Below are positions 21,269 to 22,804 of a stretch of 22,804 nucleotides of DNA, piece after piece (within the stretch, counting starts at the first letter, position 1; every line of letters begins with the position of its first letter). Below the pieces are notes generated by a model, which had not been told where the DNA came from, did no database searches, and was given only the letters and a program-made list of their open reading frames with translations. This DNA comes from a virus: the IMG/VR virus record IMGVR_UViG_3300021077_000157, positions 1 through 22,804 of that record, one strand, 5' to 3'. Position numbers and translations under genes: made by a program.

Positions 21269-21277
21269 TGTTATATT
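21269..21277 (+). promoter_or_regulatory. Extended -10 promoter, TGTTATATT
   Basis: TG-T-TATATT on the plus strand, 29 nt before ATG 21307. TTGTTT at 21251-21256 is a possible but close -35 (15 nt). The 12-mer ATATATGTTATA (21265-21276) is shared with the tandem-HTH promoter. Confidence 0.5.
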
Positions 21278-21306
21278 ACATACCTCTATCTAAGGAGTGC
21301 TGTAAC

Positions 21307-21477
21307 ATGAACATAGTTCCGAAAAAGAAAATAAAAACCCATCTGATTCAAGTCCGACTAACTCCCGTTCAATATAAGAAGTTCACTTCAATTGCTTCAA
21401 AAGAAGGATTCACCTATGCTGCCTCTTTAGCAAAACAGTTGTTGCTGAACTATATGACTGGATTAAATACGAAATAA
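21307..21477 (+). CDS. Small ribbon-helix-helix-like DNA-binding protein
   Basis: A 56-residue protein. The frame is open from GTG/ATG codons upstream (21244), but ATG 21307 has AAGGAG (21292-21297) at 9 nt and lies after the promoter. It reads KTHLIQVRLTPVQYKKFTSI, then ASKEGFTYAASLAKQLLLNYM: a short strand followed by two helices, as in CopG/Arc RHH proteins that bind operators as dimers. Lys-rich N-terminus. As first gene of the rightward operon it may autoregulate. Too short to place more exactly. Confidence 0.7.
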   Translation: MNIVPKKKIKTHLIQVRLTPVQYKKFTSIASKEGFTYAASLAKQLLLNYMTGLNTK

Positions 21478-21495
21478 TTAAGCTTAGGGGCCTCA

Positions 21496-21966
21496 ATGAC
21501 TTCTGTGATGGGGATCGATCCAGGCAAGCGTGGTGCGATAGCTGTCATTAATATTCAAACCCAAAAGGTGTACTTCTGGCTACTCAGTGCGGTTCAAGAG
21601 AGGCGTGATACTCCATTCAAAGACATTATCAAGCAGTATAAGGTAGTTCATGCTTATATCGAGAAAGCGCAAGCGAGGCCGAAACAAGGAGTTGCATCTA
21701 TGTTCAACTATGGGGCCGGATATGGTCGCATTATTGGAAACTGTGAAGCTTTCGACCTTAGATTCGAACTCGTTACCCCCCAAGCGTGGACGAAAGAAAT
21801 GCACAAAGGATGCTCTGGAACAGATCCCAAGCAACGATCAAAGCAGGCAGCACTACAGCTCTTCCCCGGACAAGACTTTAGAGCAACACCCAGATGTGTG
21901 ACGCTACACGATGGGTTGATTGACGCATTATTGATAGCCGAATATGGGAGAAGGAGATTTAGGTGA
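21496..21966 (+). CDS. RuvC-like Holliday junction resolvase
   Basis: A 156-residue nuclease of the RNase H fold. Catalytic acids are visible: D8 in MGIDPGKRGAIAVI, E56 in AYIEKAQARPKQG, and the pair D139/D143 in HDGLIDALLIAEYGRR. The 'ASMFNYGAGYGRIIG' turn after the second motif is typical of phage RuvC-like proteins. It should cut branched DNA during recombination or before packaging. AGGGG lies 5 nt before ATG 21496. It is grouped with an ERF annealing protein, a sensible recombination set. The GTGA overlap at its end couples it to the next gene. Confidence 0.88.
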   Translation: MTSVMGIDPGKRGAIAVINIQTQKVYFWLLSAVQERRDTPFKDIIKQYKVVHAYIEKAQARPKQGVASMFNYGAGYGRIIGNCEAFDLRFELVTPQAWTKEMHKGCSGTDPKQRSKQAALQLFPGQDFRATPRCVTLHDGLIDALLIAEYGRRRFR

Positions 21967-22145
21967 GTGAAATATTATATATCGTTATACCGATGGCGGC
22001 ATTTACGCTGGGTTATGCAGGTGGTTTGTGTCATGGATTTAAGCGAGCAAATGTCCTTTGGGTAGAAGCTCTTAAAGAATATCCATCTTTAAGCTTTATG
22101 GACCCCCTGGCAAATTTTCGAAAGAAAAATCAAAGGGAGATTTAG
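21963..22145 (+). CDS. Small membrane-anchored phage protein
   Basis: A 60-residue protein with a GTG start at 21963 that overlaps the resolvase stop by 4 nt, with GGAGAT upstream. Residues 4-26 (ILYIVIPMAAFTLGYAGGLCHGF) form a likely membrane helix with small-residue GxxxGG packing; the rest is basic and soluble (KRANVLWVEALKEYPSL). N-out, C-in by the positive-inside rule. Function unknown. It ends directly against the next start. Confidence 0.6.
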   Translation: MSEILYIVIPMAAFTLGYAGGLCHGFKRANVLWVEALKEYPSLSFMDPLANFRKKNQREI

Positions 22146-22334
22146 GTGAAGAGAACTACTTTAATTGAGGCGAAAGAATCTGATCTCTTGATAAAGAGAC
22201 TTAATATGATGATTGGCGAGATAAAAAGTGACTTTAAAGTTGATTGCGAGATTCAATATTCCGCTTATTATGATCACGATTGCGGCTCTACTTATTTCTC
22301 AGCACTTTTGATATGGGATGTCCCTGATGAATGA
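22146..22334 (+). CDS. Hypothetical small phage protein
   Basis: A 62-residue protein with a GTG start at 22146 immediately after the previous stop; GGGAG lies 6 nt upstream. It starts MKRTTLIEAKESDLLIKRLN, then EIKSDFKVDCEIQYSAYYDHDCGSTYFSALLIWDVP. The second half looks like a beta hairpin with two Cys and a YYDHD cluster. No family recognised. Operon position suggests a recombination or replication accessory role, without direct support. Confidence 0.55.
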   Translation: MKRTTLIEAKESDLLIKRLNMMIGEIKSDFKVDCEIQYSAYYDHDCGSTYFSALLIWDVPDE

Positions 22335-22410
22335 CAATGTATTTGATATCACATATCGGGAGTGGTATCTTGCCGAGATCGATAACGCTGTGGAGATGAT
22401 GGAAATATGA
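22327..22410 (+). CDS. 27-codon ORF linking two genes
   Basis: ATG 22327 lies 8 nt inside the end of the previous gene, and its TGA overlaps the ERF start (ATGA at 22407-22410). It reads MNDNVFDITYREWYLAEIDN, then AVEMMEI: an acidic helix. No clear ribosome site, so it would depend on coupling. It may serve mainly to carry ribosomes to the ERF gene, or be non-functional. Confidence 0.4.
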   Translation: MNDNVFDITYREWYLAEIDNAVEMMEI

Positions 22411-22804
22411 ATAGATCTGAACAGATAGGTGACTTAGTAGCCGCTCTTGCTCTAGCTAAATCCGATTATCTACCTCTCAAGAAAAGTAAATTCAATCCAT
22501 TCTTCAAAAGCCAATATGCCGACCTCTCGGACGTCATCGAAGCTACAGAAGGCGCTCTCGCAAAGAATGGCATAGTAATCATCCAAGGTGGGGAAGTCAA
22601 AGACAGTAGAGTCGTAGTGACTACCCTCTTAGCTCATAAGAGCGGGCAGTGGATAGAATCCCTATTGTCTCTCAAGCCTGCTAAAGATGATGCTCAGGGA
22701 GTTGGATCGACAATGACATACGGGCAACGATATAGCTGGCAAGCGATTGTGGGGATTACTGGAGAGCCGGATGATGATGGGAATGCTGCATCTCCCCCAG
22801 CTCC
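22407..22804 (+). CDS. ERF-family single-strand annealing protein, partial
   Basis: The 132 visible codons match the ERF recombination family: KSKFNPFFKSQYADLSDVIEA, then LAKNGIVIIQGG, VVVTTLLAHKSGQWIESLLSL, and DAQGVGSTMTYGQRYSWQAIVGIT, with an acidic EPDDDGNAA at the edge, where the family usually has a Pro/Ala linker. ERF proteins anneal complementary single strands in phage recombination and genome circularisation. The C-terminus is outside the window. ATGA overlap with the 27-codon ORF. The RuvC-like resolvase upstream completes a plausible recombination pathway. Confidence 0.9.
   Translation, partial: MNRSEQIGDLVAALALAKSDYLPLKKSKFNPFFKSQYADLSDVIEATEGALAKNGIVIIQGGEVKDSRVVVTTLLAHKSGQWIESLLSLKPAKDDAQGVGSTMTYGQRYSWQAIVGITGEPDDDGNAASPPA

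Noticed and set aside
1-22804. tRNA genes, CRISPR arrays, insertion sequences
   Set aside because: I saw no cloverleaf with TTCRA arm, no regularly spaced repeats and no transposase motif. This was by eye; tRNAscan-SE and minced would settle it.

Overview
The window reads as a fragment of a tailed double-stranded DNA phage (Caudoviricetes; head genes in a podovirus-like order) joined at its left end to about 3.2 kb of unrelated bacterial DNA. The phage part (about 3240-22804) is AT-rich, densely packed with short overlapping genes, and has recognisable large terminase, portal, scaffold, major capsid, sigma factor, RuvC-like resolvase and ERF annealing genes. I cannot name the host. The left part (1-3235) is GC-rich and encodes pieces of glycogen enzymes: the C-terminal three quarters of an alpha-glucan phosphorylase, the start of a GlgX-type debranching enzyme and the end of a MalQ-type 4-alpha-glucanotransferase.

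Layout. (1) 1-3235, minus: GlgX start joined in frame to the MalQ end, and a phosphorylase joined in frame to a phage virion gene. An assembly or amplification chimera is the simplest reading, but both joints keep frame, so each is reported. (2) 3236-15817, minus: the late module, read from right to left: zinc-ribbon protein, small proteins, probable small terminase, GNAT-fold protein, large terminase, structural proteins, portal, scaffold, capsid, a small zinc-finger protein, decoration-like protein and a truncated virion protein. (3) 15818-18763: a control region with genes on both strands, including a tandem-HTH protein, an excisionase-like HTH protein and a sigma-70-like factor. (4) 18849-20701, minus: replication operon with a winged-helix-like initiator and a helicase-loader-like protein. 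(5) 20702-21306: non-coding region with a candidate structured RNA closed by a perfect 12-bp helix and followed by an intrinsic terminator. (6) 21307-22804, plus: recombination operon (RHH protein, RuvC-like resolvase, two small proteins, a 27-codon ORF, ERF protein).

Working picture. The plus-strand operon and the replication operon diverge from the non-coding region, as early genes often do around an origin. Late genes are read leftward from a divergent promoter region at 15818-15959. Six sites match the extended -10 pattern TG-N-TATAAT to varying degree, and three share the longer core TATGTTATA, so much of the transcription may not need a -35 box.

The least expected signals are non-coding: the structured RNA at 20945-21125; an H-type pseudoknot in the leader of the 296-codon structural gene; a hairpin that buries the start codon of the zinc-finger gene after the capsid gene; and a segment bounded by 41-bp direct repeats that carries an excisionase-like gene and eight helically phased A-tracts. 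All functions are inferred from sequence by eye; no database search or folding program was run.
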